NCBI RefSeq assembly: GCF_018406645.1
Contig: NZ_AP024546.1
Location: 1,054,001 to 1,118,000, forward strand
DNA from: Lysobacter helvus
GTDB taxonomy: Bacteria > Pseudomonadota > Gammaproteobacteria > Xanthomonadales > Xanthomonadaceae
Reading direction: 5' to 3'
Length of the DNA stretch: 64,000 nucleotides
Shown here in pieces: positions 18,476 through 31,064 of the stretch; positions within the stretch are counted from its first letter, which is position 1, and each line of letters begins with the position of its first letter. The translations under genes were made by a program, and so were the position numbers. The notes under the pieces were generated by a model. That model ran no database searches. It saw only the letters and a program-made list of their open reading frames with translations, and was not told where the DNA came from.

Positions 18476-19042
18476 TCAGCCGGCGCGCAGTTCGTCGCCG
18501 GTCAGGGCGTCACGGATGGCGGTGGGCGCGCGCAGGCCGCCGGTGTCGCCTTCCAGCAAGCCGTCCACCAGGGCCAGGACCTGCGCGGACAACGCGTCGA
18601 GGGAGAACGCGGGCGGTTCGCCGGCGAGGTTGGCGCTGGTCGAGACGAGCGGTCCGCCGAAGGCCTCGCACAACGCGATGACGCCGGGATGGTCGGTCAC
18701 GCGCACCGCGACACTCGCATGCACGCCCGTGATCCACGCCGGCACGCGCGCGGTGGCCGGCACGGTCCAGGTGCGCGGGCCGGGCCATTGCGCGCGCACG
18801 GCCTCGGCGCGATCGCGTGGCAACGCGTCCCAGTCGAGCAGGCCGTCGAATTGCGCGAGCGACGCGGCGATGAGGATCACGCCCTTGTCCACCGGGCGAC
18901 GCTTGATCGCGAGCAATCGCGTCACCGCGGCTTCGTCGAACGGATCGCAACCCAGGCCCCACACCGCTTCGGTGGGATAGGCGACGACGCCGCCGTCGCG
19001 CAACAACGCGGCGGCGGCGGATGGCGTGAGGCGCGATGCCAT
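18476..19042 (-). CDS. tsaC: L-threonylcarbamoyladenylate synthase TsaC
   Basis: Makes threonylcarbamoyl-AMP from threonine, bicarbonate and ATP, the first step of t6A modification at position 37 of ANN-decoding tRNAs. The 188-residue product is a stand-alone YrdC domain of TsaC length, without the extra Sua5 domain. It has GGVVAYPTEAVWGLGCDPF, the KRRPVDKGVIL loop and PLVSTSANLAGEPP. The start lies six bases after the stop of topA, so the pair is cotranscribed. The other t6A genes are not in the window. Confidence 0.94.
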   Translation of the reverse strand: MASRLTPSAAAALLRDGGVVAYPTEAVWGLGCDPFDEAAVTRLLAIKRRPVDKGVILIAASLAQFDGLLDWDALPRDRAEAVRAQWPGPRTWTVPATARVPAWITGVHASVAVRVTDHPGVIALCEAFGGPLVSTSANLAGEPPAFSLDALSAQVLALVDGLLEGDTGGLRAPTAIRDALTGDELRAG

Positions 19043-19047
19043 CGCGC

Positions 19048-21540
<2,493 letters not shown>

Positions 21541-21759
21541 GGAGCCTGCGCGGTGGGGGGACCTGATGCTGGAAGGACCAACGTCGAAGGCCGGCAGAGA
21601 AGGCAACGCCCGGGGCCGGGGGCCACGGGCGTTGGTATGGATTCCTTTTTTAGTGGTGTCACGCCGCTGGCGGCGCTGTCAACCCTCGCCTGCCCCCGCC
21701 GGGACCGAATCCCGACGGGTCCGGCACCCGCCGGGTGCGCTGGCGCACGTATTCAGGGT

Positions 21760-22251
21760 TCAGTGCACGGGCTCGGGCTCGTCCAGGAACATCTGCGTTT
21801 CCATCCACGCATAGGCCGCTTCGGACCCCGGCTGGTTGAACAGGACCATCAGGACCACCCATTTCAGGTCGTCCATCTCCAGCTCGTCCTGGTCCAGGGC
21901 GATCGCGCGGTCCAGCACCAGCTCGCGCTGGTCGGCGTCCAGGACGCCGTGCTGTTCGAGGAACAACAGGAACCCGCGGCTCTCGACATCGAGCTTCTCG
22001 AGTTCGGGGCCATGGAAGACGCGGGTCGGGCCGTTGGTGCGCGGCGCCGTGGTCTGCGGCCGTTGTTCGGCCAGGGCGTCGAGCCAGTCGAAGGCTTTGG
22101 TGATCTCGGCCGGGCTGAAGCCGGCGTCGGTGAGTTCGGAGAACAGCGGGGTGTTCTGGAGAGTGTCGCGGTCGCCGACCGGTGGGACGGTGTCGTTGGT
22201 GAAGTAGTGCTCGAACAGGTAAAGCAGGACGTCCAGGATGCTCTCTTTCAT
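21760..22251 (-). CDS. smg: DUF494 family protein Smg
   Basis: A 163-residue acidic protein of the Smg/DUF494 family, conserved next to dprA and topA in many gammaproteobacteria but without an established function. Recognised by [17 protein letters not shown] and by the C-terminal [20 protein letters not shown]. It lies 37 bp downstream of dprA on the same strand. The 219 bp between it and topA contain a GC-rich inverted repeat (AACGCCC ... GGGCGTT, about 21604-21633) and presumably the topA promoter. Confidence 0.9.
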   Translation of the reverse strand: MKESILDVLLYLFEHYFTNDTVPPVGDRDTLQNTPLFSELTDAGFSPAEITKAFDWLDALAEQRPQTTAPRTNGPTRVFHGPELEKLDVESRGFLLFLEQHGVLDADQRELVLDRAIALDQDELEMDDLKWVVLMVLFNQPGSEAAYAWMETQMFLDEPEPVH

Positions 22252-22288
22252 TTCCCTCGGCCTGCGCCACGACGGGCGCTGTGGAGGT

Positions 22289-23284
22289 TCAGGATGACTT
22301 GCGGGTAACGCGGCCGTGCTGGGAAACCACACGCCCTCCAAGCTCCATGGACAGCAGGATGGAGGCAACTTTCGCAGCCGTCAATCCAGTTCGCATGACA
22401 AGGGTTTCCATAGGGGTTGGGTCATGGCCGATCGCATCCCACAAGCGCTGGGTATCGACATCCATGTCGGGCAAGGAATGTTGCAACGCGATGCGTGACG
22501 AAGTGGGGACGTCCAGGCGCGCGCGCAAGTCGTCGGCGAAGGCGGTCGCGACCGGGGCCAGTGCGTCCAGGACTTCCTGCGGGGTTTCCACCAGCGTGAC
22601 GCCTTCGCGCAGCAGGCGATGGCAGCCGCGGGCCATGGGGTTGCGGATCGAGCCGGGGGTGGCGAACACCTCGCGGCCGGCGTCGGCGGCCAGGCGCGCG
22701 GTGATGAGCGCGCCGGAACGGTAGGCCGCTTCGATCACCAGCGTACCGAGGGACAGCCCGGCGACGATGCGGTTGCGATGCGGAAAGGTGAACGTTTGCC
22801 CTTGCGTGCCCGGGGGGTATTCGCTGACCACCACGCCTTCCTGCGAGATGCGTTCCATCAGCCGGCGGTTGCCCGGCGGGAAGGCGATGTCGATGCCGGT
22901 GCCCAGCACCGCGACGGTGGGGCCCTTCGCATCCAGCGCGCCGATGTGCGCGGCCGAATCGATGCCCGCCGCCATCCCGCTGGTGACGCACAGCCCGCCC
23001 TGCACGAACGACGCCGCGAACTCGCGCGCGTTGTCGCGCCCGTCGGGCGTGGGCAGGCGCGTGCCGACGATGGCGATGCCCGGATGCCACAACGTGCTGG
23101 CGTCCCCGTCGACGAACAGCCACTGCGGCGGCGACGGGCTGCGCTTGAGCAGCGGTGGGTAGTCGGGATGGTGGATTCCCAGCAGCGCATGGCCGTCGCG
23201 TGCGAGCCACGCGTGCGTGCGGTGCCGGATTTTTTCGGATGCCCCGTCGAGGGCCAGGGCGAGCAGCGCGTCGTCGGCGTTCAT
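22289..23284 (-). CDS. dprA: DNA-processing protein DprA (natural transformation)
   Basis: Binds incoming single-stranded DNA and loads RecA during natural transformation. The 331 residues show the extended Rossmann core ([21 protein letters not shown] in parts; [40 protein letters not shown]). A C-terminal winged-helix region related to DML1 follows ([21 protein letters not shown]). The N-terminal helical part is shorter than in longer DprA proteins. It is cotranscribed with smg and lies behind the LysM gene. Confidence 0.94.
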   Translation of the reverse strand: MNADDALLALALDGASEKIRHRTHAWLARDGHALLGIHHPDYPPLLKRSPSPPQWLFVDGDASTLWHPGIAIVGTRLPTPDGRDNAREFAASFVQGGLCVTSGMAAGIDSAAHIGALDAKGPTVAVLGTGIDIAFPPGNRRLMERISQEGVVVSEYPPGTQGQTFTFPHRNRIVAGLSLGTLVIEAAYRSGALITARLAADAGREVFATPGSIRNPMARGCHRLLREGVTLVETPQEVLDALAPVATAFADDLRARLDVPTSSRIALQHSLPDMDVDTQRLWDAIGHDPTPMETLVMRTGLTAAKVASILLSMELGGRVVSQHGRVTRKSS

Positions 23285-23308
23285 CGCAGCAGCGTGCGCC
23301 GCAAACGA

Positions 23309-23332
23309 CGACGGCGCCCTCGGGCGCCGTCG
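23309..23332 (-). terminator. Hairpin terminator downstream of the LysM gene
   Basis: An 11-bp perfect stem (CGACGGCGCCC / GGGCGCCGTCG) with a two-base loop, followed on the reverse strand by a short TTT. It is probably a weak or attenuating terminator before dprA. Confidence 0.6.
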
Positions 23333-23361
23333 CGTTGTGCTGTCGGGAGAACCCTACACGA

Positions 23362-24516
23362 TCAGTAGGGCGCGTCCGGATGCTTCAGTTCGTACCCGAC
23401 GCGCGAGGGCTTGATGCTTTCCATCACCAGGCCGTAGCTGACCTTGTCGAAGGTGCGGAACACCATGACGTGGCCGGCGTATTCGTCGGGCAGGCGGATC
23501 TTGTCGGCCTTCGAGAACAGGTCGTCGTCGCGGTTCATGCCGAACTTCACGCGATCGGTGACTTCGCTGCCGACGCGCCAGATCGAGAACACCGTGCCGT
23601 TGTCGACGCCGTCGCGCGCGCCGACCGACAGGGCCACCACGTCGTGCGGGCCGCTGTAGTGCAACGCGTCCGCCACGGCGAGGATGCGCGCGCGGCCATA
23701 CTCGAACTGTTGCTTCGGCGCGTGCGGGAAGAACTGCAGGTCGTAGGGCTGCATCTGCACCGGCACCAGGCGATCGCCGGTGCGCACTTCGCGGCCTTCC
23801 ACGTCCAGCACGAGCGTGGTGGCTTCGATGCCACCCACTTCGCCGCGCGTGACCGTGCCGACGTTCTGCTGCATCAGCTCGTAGCCCAGCACTTCGCTGC
23901 CGTTGTCGCCGACGACGGCCGCGGTCCAGAAGTTGACCGAGTCCACCGTCTGGCGGCCGCTGAAGTCGAGGTCTTCATTGAAGAAGATGTCGCAGCAGGC
24001 CTGGCGGTCCAGGCGCGTGTACTTGGTGGTCGGGCGCACCACGGCGTAGCGCTGGCCGGGCTGCGCGCCCTCCAGGCCCTTCACGTAGGCGACCTGGCCC
24101 TGCGTGCCGCGCAGGCGATCGTCTTCCAGGCCGACCACGTACGGCAGCTGGTCGAACTGGTCGACCACCGAGAGGTTCTTCAGGAACGGCTCGACTTCCG
24201 ACAGCGGGACGCCGGTGACCGGGGCCTCCGTGCGCGGACCCTGCTGGACCGCGACGCGGTCGAGGTAGGCCAGCGAGATCACGTCGCCTGGATAGATCAG
24301 GTGCGGGTTCTGGATCTGCGGGTTGGCCTGCCAGATTTCCGGCCACAGCCACGGGCGCTTGAGGAAGCGGCCCGAGATGTCCCACAGCGTGTCACCCTTC
24401 TTGACGACGTAGGTGTCCGGATGGTCGCCGCGCATTTCCACGGCGGCCGCGTATGTGGCAACGGTCAGGCAGGCGACCGCACAAACCGTACTAAGCCGTT
24501 TAAGCATGGCGGCCAT
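23362..24516 (-). CDS. LysM peptidoglycan-binding exported protein
   Basis: A 384-residue secreted protein. A signal sequence (LSTVCAVACLTVATYAAA) is followed by one LysM domain at about residues 30-75 (TYVVKKGDTLWDISGRFLKRPWLWPEIW, in parts, to YPGDVISLAYL). The long C-terminal region has no recognised domain. LysM binds the glycan backbone of peptidoglycan. The ATG at 24516 has AGGGGAG at the right distance; a second ATG three codons later lacks this. A TATAGT -10 candidate lies at 24557-24562. The divergent neighbour def is the arrangement common in xanthomonads. Confidence 0.88.
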   Translation of the reverse strand: MAAMLKRLSTVCAVACLTVATYAAAVEMRGDHPDTYVVKKGDTLWDISGRFLKRPWLWPEIWQANPQIQNPHLIYPGDVISLAYLDRVAVQQGPRTEAPVTGVPLSEVEPFLKNLSVVDQFDQLPYVVGLEDDRLRGTQGQVAYVKGLEGAQPGQRYAVVRPTTKYTRLDRQACCDIFFNEDLDFSGRQTVDSVNFWTAAVVGDNGSEVLGYELMQQNVGTVTRGEVGGIEATTLVLDVEGREVRTGDRLVPVQMQPYDLQFFPHAPKQQFEYGRARILAVADALHYSGPHDVVALSVGARDGVDNGTVFSIWRVGSEVTDRVKFGMNRDDDLFSKADKIRLPDEYAGHVMVFRTFDKVSYGLVMESIKPSRVGYELKHPDAPY

Positions 24517-24680
24517 GTATCCGCTCCCCTTGAGTTTTTCCCCTAAAAGCCGGGGCACTATAGCCCACAAGATGCGGGCCTTTGCAAGCGCACGGCGTTA
24601 CAATCGCGACCGTCGAACGCCCCCTTTGTTGCGCCTGTGACCGGCGCCCCCATTTCGTGTCGCCCTCGAACATCCCCGCC

Positions 24681-25196
24681 ATGGCCCTGCTCCCCATCCT
24701 CGAATTCCCCGACCCGCGCCTGCGCACCAAGGCCGCCACGCTCGAACCCGCGCAACTGGCCGATCCCGCGTTCCAGCGCCTGGTCGACGACATGTTCGAG
24801 ACCATGTACGAGGCACCGGGCATCGGGCTGGCCGCCAGCCAGGTCGACGTGCACCAGCGCTTCATGGTCATAGACGTGTCGGAGGAAAAGAACCGGCCGC
24901 TGGTGTTCGTGAACCCGGAGATCCTCGAGCGCGCCGGCGAGCAGGTGTACCAGGAAGGCTGCCTGTCCGTCCCGAACATCTTCGCGGACGTCACGCGGGC
25001 CAACGAGATCACGGTGCGCGCACTGGACCGCCACGGCAAGTCCTTCGAGATGCACGTCGACGGCCTGCTCGCGGTGTGCATCCAGCACGAGATGGACCAC
25101 CTCGAAGGCAAGCTGTTCGTCGATTACCTCTCGCCGCTCAAGCGCGAGATGGTGCGCAAGAAGCTCGCGAAGGCGAAGCGCCAGGCCGCGGCCTGA
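24681..25196 (+). CDS. def: Peptide deformylase
   Basis: Metalloenzyme that removes the formyl group from the N-terminal methionine of nascent proteins. The 171-residue product has all three family motifs: GIGLAASQ (residues 47-54), EGCLS with metal ligand C94, and HEMDH with H136, E137 and H140. The ATG at 24681 was chosen from family length. It is first in the def-fmt-rsmB cluster, 11 bp before fmt. A TACAAT box at about 24599 may be part of its promoter. Confidence 0.96.
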   Translation: MALLPILEFPDPRLRTKAATLEPAQLADPAFQRLVDDMFETMYEAPGIGLAASQVDVHQRFMVIDVSEEKNRPLVFVNPEILERAGEQVYQEGCLSVPNIFADVTRANEITVRALDRHGKSFEMHVDGLLAVCIQHEMDHLEGKLFVDYLSPLKREMVRKKLAKAKRQAAA

Positions 25197-25207
25197 CGCC
25201 CGGCCCG

Positions 25208-26134
25208 ATGTCGCTCCGCATCGTCTTCGCCGGCACGCCGGAATTCGCCGTGCCGTCGTTGCGCGCCGCCGCGCAGCGCAATGAAGTCGTCGCCGTCTAC
25301 ACGCAGCCCGATCGCCCCGCCGGGCGCGGCCGCGCGCTGACGCCCTCGCCCGTCAAGCTCGAAGCGCTCAAGCGCGGCCTGCCGGTGCTGCAACCGGAAA
25401 CCTTGAAGACGCAGATCTCGCGCGATGCCTTGCGCGCGCTGCAACCGGACCTGCTCGTCGTCGTCGCCTACGGCCTGCTGCTCCCGCAATCGATCCTCGA
25501 CATCCCGCGCCTGGGCTGCTGGAACGTGCACGCGTCGCTGCTGCCGCGCTGGCGCGGCGCCGCGCCGATCCAGCGCGCGATCGAAGCCGGCGACACCGAA
25601 ACCGGCGCGTGCCTGATGCAGATGGAAAAGGGCCTGGACACCGGCCCGGTGCTACTCGAACAACGCATGGCCATCGGCGCGGACGAAACCGCCGGCCAGC
25701 TGCACGATCGCCTGGCCGCGCTCGGGGCGCAGACGCTCGCGGACGGACTGGGTCTGCTGCGCGCCGGCATGCGCCCGGTCGCGCGCCCGCAGCCTGCCGA
25801 AGGAGCGACGTACGCGCGCAAGCTCGAAAAGGCCGAAGCGCTGCTCGACTGGGCGCAGCCCGCGATCGCCCTCGCCCGCAAGGTGCGCGCGTTCGATCCG
25901 TGGCCGATCGCCGAAGGCGACATCGCCGGCGAACGCGTGCGCATCCATGGTGCGATCGCGATCGGCCGCGACGTCGACGCCGCGCCGGGCACCATCGTGC
26001 GCACCGGCCGCGAAGGCATCGACATCGCCTGCGGCACCGGCGCGTTGCGCGTGCGCGTGCTGCAGCGCGCGGGCGGCAAGGCCATCACCGCCGCCGATTA
26101 CCTCAACGCCCGCCGCGACCTGCAAACCGCATGA
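25208..26134 (+). CDS. fmt: Methionyl-tRNA formyltransferase
   Basis: Transfers formyl from 10-formyltetrahydrofolate to initiator Met-tRNA. The 308-residue product has the N-terminal hydrolase-like domain with [20 protein letters not shown] and the catalytic Asp of GLDTGP. The C-terminal tRNA-binding OB domain follows ([14 protein letters not shown] ... [19 protein letters not shown]). Its TGA overlaps the rsmB ATG (ATGA), which implies translational coupling. Confidence 0.96.
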   Translation: MSLRIVFAGTPEFAVPSLRAAAQRNEVVAVYTQPDRPAGRGRALTPSPVKLEALKRGLPVLQPETLKTQISRDALRALQPDLLVVVAYGLLLPQSILDIPRLGCWNVHASLLPRWRGAAPIQRAIEAGDTETGACLMQMEKGLDTGPVLLEQRMAIGADETAGQLHDRLAALGAQTLADGLGLLRAGMRPVARPQPAEGATYARKLEKAEALLDWAQPAIALARKVRAFDPWPIAEGDIAGERVRIHGAIAIGRDVDAAPGTIVRTGREGIDIACGTGALRVRVLQRAGGKAITAADYLNARRDLQTA

Positions 26135-27426
26135 ACGCCGCACCCGGCGTCGCGTTGCGCGTCCTGGTCGCACGTTCGCTCGACGAAGTGCTGCACCACG
26201 GGCGTTCGCTGAAGGCCGAACTCGGGCAGGTGCTGCCCGGCATTCCCGATTCGCGCGACCGCGCGCTGCTCGAAGCGATCGCGTTCACCGCGTTGCGCCA
26301 GCGCGCGCGGTTCGAAGCCGCGCTCGATGCGTGGACGCCGCGCCCGCTCGGGCGACGCGATGCACCCTTGCGCGCGCTGCTCTATGCAGGCTTCGCGCAG
26401 ATCGACATGCAATTGCCGCCGCATGCGGCCGTCGATGCCACGGTGGAAGCCGCGCGCGTGCTCGGCCGTGCGCACCAGGCCGGCATGGTGAACGCGTTGC
26501 TGCGGCGCGCCGTGCGCGATGGTTTCCCGCCGGTCGCCGCCGACGCCGCGTGGCCGAAGTGGTTGCGCGAACGCGTGCGCCACGACTGGGCCGACGAGGC
26601 CGAGCGCATCTTCGCCGCAGGCAGCACGCCGGCGCCGATGTGGTTGCGCGTCAATCGCGCACGCACCTCGCGCGATGCGTATCTCGCGTTGCTCACCGCG
26701 CAGGGCATCGAAGCCCACGCCGCGCCCGCGCTCGCCGAAGCGATCGTGCTGCCCGTGCCGCTGCCCGTGCACGAGTTGCCCGGCTTCGACGCGGGCGATG
26801 TCTCCGTGCAGGACGGCAGCGCGCAGGCCGTGGCCGAAGCGTTGTCGCCCGCCGCCGGCGCGCACGTGCTCGACGCGTGCGCCGCCCCGGGCGGCAAGGC
26901 CGCGCATTTGCTGGAACGCGATCCGACGCTGCGCCTGCTCGCGCTCGACATCGATGCCCGGCGCCTGCGCCGCGTCGGCGACACGCTCGCGCGCCTCGGC
27001 CTCGCGGGCCGCGCCACGTTGCGCGCGGCCGATGCCGCCACGCCCGATGCGTGGTGGGACGGCGTGCCCTTCGATGCGGTCCTGCTCGATGCACCGTGCT
27101 CGGCGACCGGCGTGGTGCGCCGCCAGCCCGATGTCCTCCTCCATCGCCGCGAGTCCGACCTCGACGCCCTGTGCGCCACGCAGGCCGGGTTGTTCGATGC
27201 GTGCTGGACGATGCTCGCCCCCGGCGGCGTGCTGCTCTATGCCACGTGTTCGATCCTGCGCGCGGAGAACGCCGTGCAGGTCGAGGCCTTCCTCGCCCGC
27301 ACGCCGGGCGCGCAGGTGGATGCGTTGCCCGACGCCTTCGGTCGCCTCGATGGCCCCGGCCGCCAGCGCTTCCCCGGCGACGACGGCATGGACGGCTTTT
27401 TCTACGCAAGGTTGCGCAAGGCCTGA
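26131..27426 (+). CDS. rsmB: 16S rRNA m5C967 methyltransferase RsmB
   Basis: SAM-dependent RNA methyltransferase making 5-methylcytosine 967 of 16S rRNA. The 431-residue product begins with a NusB-like RNA-binding domain (residues 1-140). The methyltransferase core follows with [15 protein letters not shown] (SAM motif I), [16 protein letters not shown] (with the Cys that releases product) and YATCSI, which holds the nucleophile Cys. The start codon overlaps the fmt stop by four bases. Confidence 0.95.
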   Translation: MNAAPGVALRVLVARSLDEVLHHGRSLKAELGQVLPGIPDSRDRALLEAIAFTALRQRARFEAALDAWTPRPLGRRDAPLRALLYAGFAQIDMQLPPHAAVDATVEAARVLGRAHQAGMVNALLRRAVRDGFPPVAADAAWPKWLRERVRHDWADEAERIFAAGSTPAPMWLRVNRARTSRDAYLALLTAQGIEAHAAPALAEAIVLPVPLPVHELPGFDAGDVSVQDGSAQAVAEALSPAAGAHVLDACAAPGGKAAHLLERDPTLRLLALDIDARRLRRVGDTLARLGLAGRATLRAADAATPDAWWDGVPFDAVLLDAPCSATGVVRRQPDVLLHRRESDLDALCATQAGLFDACWTMLAPGGVLLYATCSILRAENAVQVEAFLARTPGAQVDALPDAFGRLDGPGRQRFPGDDGMDGFFYARLRKA

Positions 27427-27464
27427 CGCTCGACCGCACCGGCTTCCGGTAAGGTGCGTGCCGC

Positions 27465-29138
27465 ATGGATGACGCCCGCCAACGCCGCGAACTCTTCTGG
27501 TTCCTCGCGATCGCCTTCGTGGTGCTGGCCGCGGGCATCGGCCTGCGCGCGCCGTGGCCCGCGGACGAACCGCGCTTCGCGCTCGTCGCCAAGCAGATGT
27601 GGGACTCGGGCCAGTGGTTGTTCCCGCATCGCGGCCACGAGTTGTACGCGGACAAGCCGCCCCTGTTCTTCTGGCTGATCGGCGCCTGCTACGCGGTGGT
27701 GCGCAACTGGAACATCGCCTTCCTGCTGCCCTCGCTCATCGCGGCGATGGCCACGCTGTGGCTCACCTACGACTTGGGCCGGCGCTTGTTCTCGCATCGT
27801 GCGGGCCTGTGGGCGGCGATCGGCGTGCTGGCGTGCGCGCAGTTCCTCTACCAGGCCAAGCGCGCGCAGATCGATCCCACGGTGGTGTGCTTCATCACGC
27901 TGGGCGTGTACGGGATCGCGCGGCACGTGTTGCGCGGGCCGTCGCACGGCGGGCCGGCGTGGCGCTGGTACTGGATCGGGTGCTTCGCGGCGGGCCTGGG
28001 CGTGATCAGCAAGGGCGTCGGCTTCCTCGCGTTGCTGATGTTGGTTCCGTACGCGTGGATGCGCTGGCGCAAGTGGGACGGATTGGCGCAGCTCGGTTCG
28101 CACAACGCGTGGCGCTGGAGTGCGGGCGCGCTGGCGTTCCTCGCGGCGATCGCGCTGTGGTTCGCGCCGATGGTGATCACGGCGATGACCAGCGGCGACG
28201 CCGAACACCGCGCCTACCTGCACGAGTTGCTGTTCAAGCAGACGGCCACCCGCTATGCGAGCGCGTGGCACCACACGCAGCCGTTCTGGTATTTCCTGCC
28301 GATCATCGCGGGCTTCTGGATGCCGTTCGCGCTCGCGCTGCCGTGGGTCGCGCCGCGCTGGCGCGATGCGTGGCGCGCGCGCGATGCCCGCGTGTGGCTG
28401 CCGCTGGCGTGGGCAGTGCTGGTACTGGTGTTCTTCAGCGCCAGTCCCGGCAAGCGCGACATGTACATCCTGCCGATGCTGCCGATGGTGGCGCTGGCGG
28501 CGGGGCCTTACCTGGCGGACGTCGTCGGCAAACGCGGGTTCCGCGCGTGCCTGGTCGCGCTGGTCGTCGTGCTGGGGCTGGTGTTCCTCGGTGCGGGCCT
28601 GTTCGCCGTGCTGCGCGATCCGTCGTTCGAGGTGCGCATCGAAAGCGAGCGCGGGCTCGATCCGGCCAGCGATGCATTGTGGTGGCTGCTCGCCGCCTGC
28701 GGTGCGGCGATGCTCGCGGCGATGGCGTGGTGGCGGCGCGATGCGCTGCGCGGGTCTGCGGTCGCGCTGTCGTTGCTGGTGATCGTGTTGTTCAGCGGCA
28801 CCGCGGTGTTGCTGGATCCGGAGAACTCGTCGCGCGCGGTGATGGAACGCGGCCGTGCCCTCGCCGGCGATGCCACGCTGGGCCTGGTCGGGTGGAAGGA
28901 ACAGAACCTGCTGCAAGCGGTCGGGCCGACGGAAGACTTCGGGTTCCGCCAGCCGTTCGACGTGCAGTTCGCGGCGGGCTTGACCTGGTTGCGCATGGAT
29001 CCCGCGCATCGGCGCCTGTTCGTGCTGGATGAAGCGCTCGACAAGTGCGTGGATCGCAGCAAGGCGCAACCCGTCGGCACGGCGAACCGCCGCGCATGGT
29101 GGGTGGTGGACGCGAACGCCGTCGCGGGTTGCCGCTGA
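27465..29138 (+). CDS. GT39-family glycosyltransferase, ArnT/PMT-like
   Basis: A 557-residue polytopic membrane protein with the DEPRFA motif early in the first periplasmic loop (RAPWPADEPRFALVAKQMW), the signature of ArnT-type lipid-linked glycosyltransferases. About ten hydrophobic helices follow, then a soluble C-terminal domain. ArnT enzymes transfer a sugar from undecaprenyl phosphate to lipid A. Other members decorate other acceptors, and no arn operon is visible here, so the donor and acceptor are open. The neighbours are two more envelope glycosyltransferases. Confidence 0.85.
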   Translation: MDDARQRRELFWFLAIAFVVLAAGIGLRAPWPADEPRFALVAKQMWDSGQWLFPHRGHELYADKPPLFFWLIGACYAVVRNWNIAFLLPSLIAAMATLWLTYDLGRRLFSHRAGLWAAIGVLACAQFLYQAKRAQIDPTVVCFITLGVYGIARHVLRGPSHGGPAWRWYWIGCFAAGLGVISKGVGFLALLMLVPYAWMRWRKWDGLAQLGSHNAWRWSAGALAFLAAIALWFAPMVITAMTSGDAEHRAYLHELLFKQTATRYASAWHHTQPFWYFLPIIAGFWMPFALALPWVAPRWRDAWRARDARVWLPLAWAVLVLVFFSASPGKRDMYILPMLPMVALAAGPYLADVVGKRGFRACLVALVVVLGLVFLGAGLFAVLRDPSFEVRIESERGLDPASDALWWLLAACGAAMLAAMAWWRRDALRGSAVALSLLVIVLFSGTAVLLDPENSSRAVMERGRALAGDATLGLVGWKEQNLLQAVGPTEDFGFRQPFDVQFAAGLTWLRMDPAHRRLFVLDEALDKCVDRSKAQPVGTANRRAWWVVDANAVAGCR

Positions 29139-29894
29139 CTACGCAGCGCGCGCCAGCAGGTCGTATTTCAGCTTCGAATACTTCGCGTGCAGCCAGTGGA
29201 AGCGCAGGCCGGCGGCACCGTCGACGAAGCCGCCGCGCAGCACGAGGTTCTTGAGCAGGTACGCCGTCGCGGCGAACACGCCGCGCATCGGGCCCGCGCT
29301 GCGCCCCTTCGCGCGCTGCTCGCCCGCCCACAACGCTGCGTAACGCTGGAGCTTCAACCAGTATTCCTCCGCGCTGCGCGCGGTGTCGTGTTCCAGCACG
29401 ATGCGCGAGGTGCGCACGGTGCGGCCGGCGACGTCCAGGTATTCGTGCACGGCGCGCAGGCCGTGGCGCAGCGTCGAACGGAACAGGCGATGCACCGGCT
29501 CGCGCGCGAAGCTGCCGCCGCGCAGCGCGTGGCCGAGGAAATGCGTGCGACGCAGCAGCAACCAGACGTCCGCCTGCTCGAGGTCGCCCGCGAACAGCGC
29601 GCGCACTTCGCGTTGCGCCGGCGCTTCCAGCCATTCGTCCGCGTCCAGCAGCAACACCCAGGGTTCGCGCGCCATCGCGATCGCCGCGTTCTTCTGCAGC
29701 GCGAAGCCCTGCCATTCCATCGATTCCACGCGCGCACCGGCGGCCGCGGCGAGGTGCACGGTGTCGTCGGTCGAACCGGAATCGAGCACGATCACTTCGC
29801 TGCACAGCGCGCGCATCGAGGCCACGCAGCGTTCGATGCGGTCGGCTTCGTTCTTCGTGATGACGACGCCGGACAGGGGCAAGGACTCAGGCAT
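29139..29894 (-). CDS. Glycosyltransferase family 2 (LPS core type, WaaE/KdtX-like)
   Basis: A 251-residue GT-A fold enzyme. It has SGVVITKNEADRIERCV at the start, the DSGSTDDT nucleotide-binding stretch, LLLDADEWLE as the DxD-like metal site and a C-terminal FHWLHAKYSKLKYDLL. The overall pattern is that of lipopolysaccharide core beta-1,4-glucosyltransferase homologues. It is convergent with the GT39 gene, the stop codons being directly adjacent, and divergent from the GT4 gene. Its exact sugar is not inferable. Confidence 0.88.
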   Translation of the reverse strand: MPESLPLSGVVITKNEADRIERCVASMRALCSEVIVLDSGSTDDTVHLAAAAGARVESMEWQGFALQKNAAIAMAREPWVLLLDADEWLEAPAQREVRALFAGDLEQADVWLLLRRTHFLGHALRGGSFAREPVHRLFRSTLRHGLRAVHEYLDVAGRTVRTSRIVLEHDTARSAEEYWLKLQRYAALWAGEQRAKGRSAGPMRGVFAATAYLLKNLVLRGGFVDGAAGLRFHWLHAKYSKLKYDLLARAA

Positions 29895-29935
29895 GCGCGG
29901 GATTATGCCCGCGGCCGCCGCGCTAGACTCCCTGC

Positions 29936-31060
29936 ATGCCAACGACCGCACCCGACCCGCGCCCCGTCCGCGTGCTGCATTTCGTGACCGGCGGGTTCTC
30001 CGGCGGCGCCACGCAGGTCGCCATCGCGCTGGTCCAGGCCGGCATGGCGAGCCCCGCGATCGAGCCGCTGCTGGTCCTGCGCCGCAAGCGCCGCACCGAT
30101 CCGCGCCGCATCGCCGAACTCGAACAGGCCGGCGTGCCCGTGGACGTGGTGCCGGGCTGGTCGCATGCCGCGACGATCTTCGCGCTCGTGCAGGCGTGCC
30201 GCGCGTTCCAGCCCGACGTGCTGGTCGCGCACGGCTTCAGCGAACACCTGTGGGGCCGTTACGCGGGCCTGCTGGCGCAGGTGCCGCACCTGGTGCACGT
30301 CGAGCACAACACGCGCGAACGCTACACGCGCTGGCGGCTGCGACAGACGCGCTGGCTGGCCGCGCGCACGGATCGCATCGTCGGCTGTTCCGAAGGCGTG
30401 CGACGCGTGCTGCTGGAGATGGGCATGCCGGCGGAGAAGACGATCGCGATCCCGAACGGGATCCGGCTGGATCCGTTCGCCGACGCCGAAGCGCAGCCGC
30501 TCGCCGGACGCATCCCCGGCATCGTGATGGTCGCGCGCTTCTCCAAGCAGAAGGACCACGCGACGCTGCTGCGCGCCGTGGGATTGCTGCGCGAACGCGG
30601 CCTCACGCCGCCGGTCCTGTTCGCGGGCGGTGGCAAGGCGATGCATCGCAAGCCGCTCGAAAACCTCGCCGCCGAGCTCGGCATCGCGTCGCAAGTGTCG
30701 TTCCTCGGCGTCGCGCGCAACGTGCCCGAGTTGCTGATGTCGCATCGCATCGCCGCGTTGAGCACGCATTACGAAGGCATGCCGCTCGCGTTGCTGGAAG
30801 GCATGGCGGCGGGCTGCGCGGTGGTGGGCAGCGATGTGCCGGGCGTGCGCGAAGTGATCGAGGATGGGCACGACGGGCGGCTGGTCGCCGAATCCGATCC
30901 GGTGGCGATGGCCGATGCGTTCGAACAATTGCTGCGCGACGACGTGCTGGCCGCGGGCATGGGTGCGGCGGCGCGACGCGTGGCATTCGAGGACCACGGC
31001 CGCGAGCTGATGCACACGCGCTACGAAAACCTCTTCCTGACGCTCGCACGCAACGCCTGA
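29936..31060 (+). CDS. Glycosyltransferase family 4
   Basis: A 374-residue GT-B enzyme. Its N-terminal lobe contains HFVTGGFSGGATQVAIAL. The C-terminal lobe has the nucleotide-sugar-binding ARFSKQKDHATLLRAVGLL and the E-x7-E signature region (HYEGMPLALLEGMAAGCAVVGSDVPGVREVI, in parts). No membrane helix is seen, so it probably acts at the cytoplasmic face on a lipid-linked or LPS acceptor. It lies in a group of three envelope glycosyltransferases. The TAGACT box just upstream may be a -10 element. Confidence 0.9.
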   Translation: MPTTAPDPRPVRVLHFVTGGFSGGATQVAIALVQAGMASPAIEPLLVLRRKRRTDPRRIAELEQAGVPVDVVPGWSHAATIFALVQACRAFQPDVLVAHGFSEHLWGRYAGLLAQVPHLVHVEHNTRERYTRWRLRQTRWLAARTDRIVGCSEGVRRVLLEMGMPAEKTIAIPNGIRLDPFADAEAQPLAGRIPGIVMVARFSKQKDHATLLRAVGLLRERGLTPPVLFAGGGKAMHRKPLENLAAELGIASQVSFLGVARNVPELLMSHRIAALSTHYEGMPLALLEGMAAGCAVVGSDVPGVREVIEDGHDGRLVAESDPVAMADAFEQLLRDDVLAAGMGAAARRVAFEDHGRELMHTRYENLFLTLARNA

Positions 31061-31064
31061 GGCG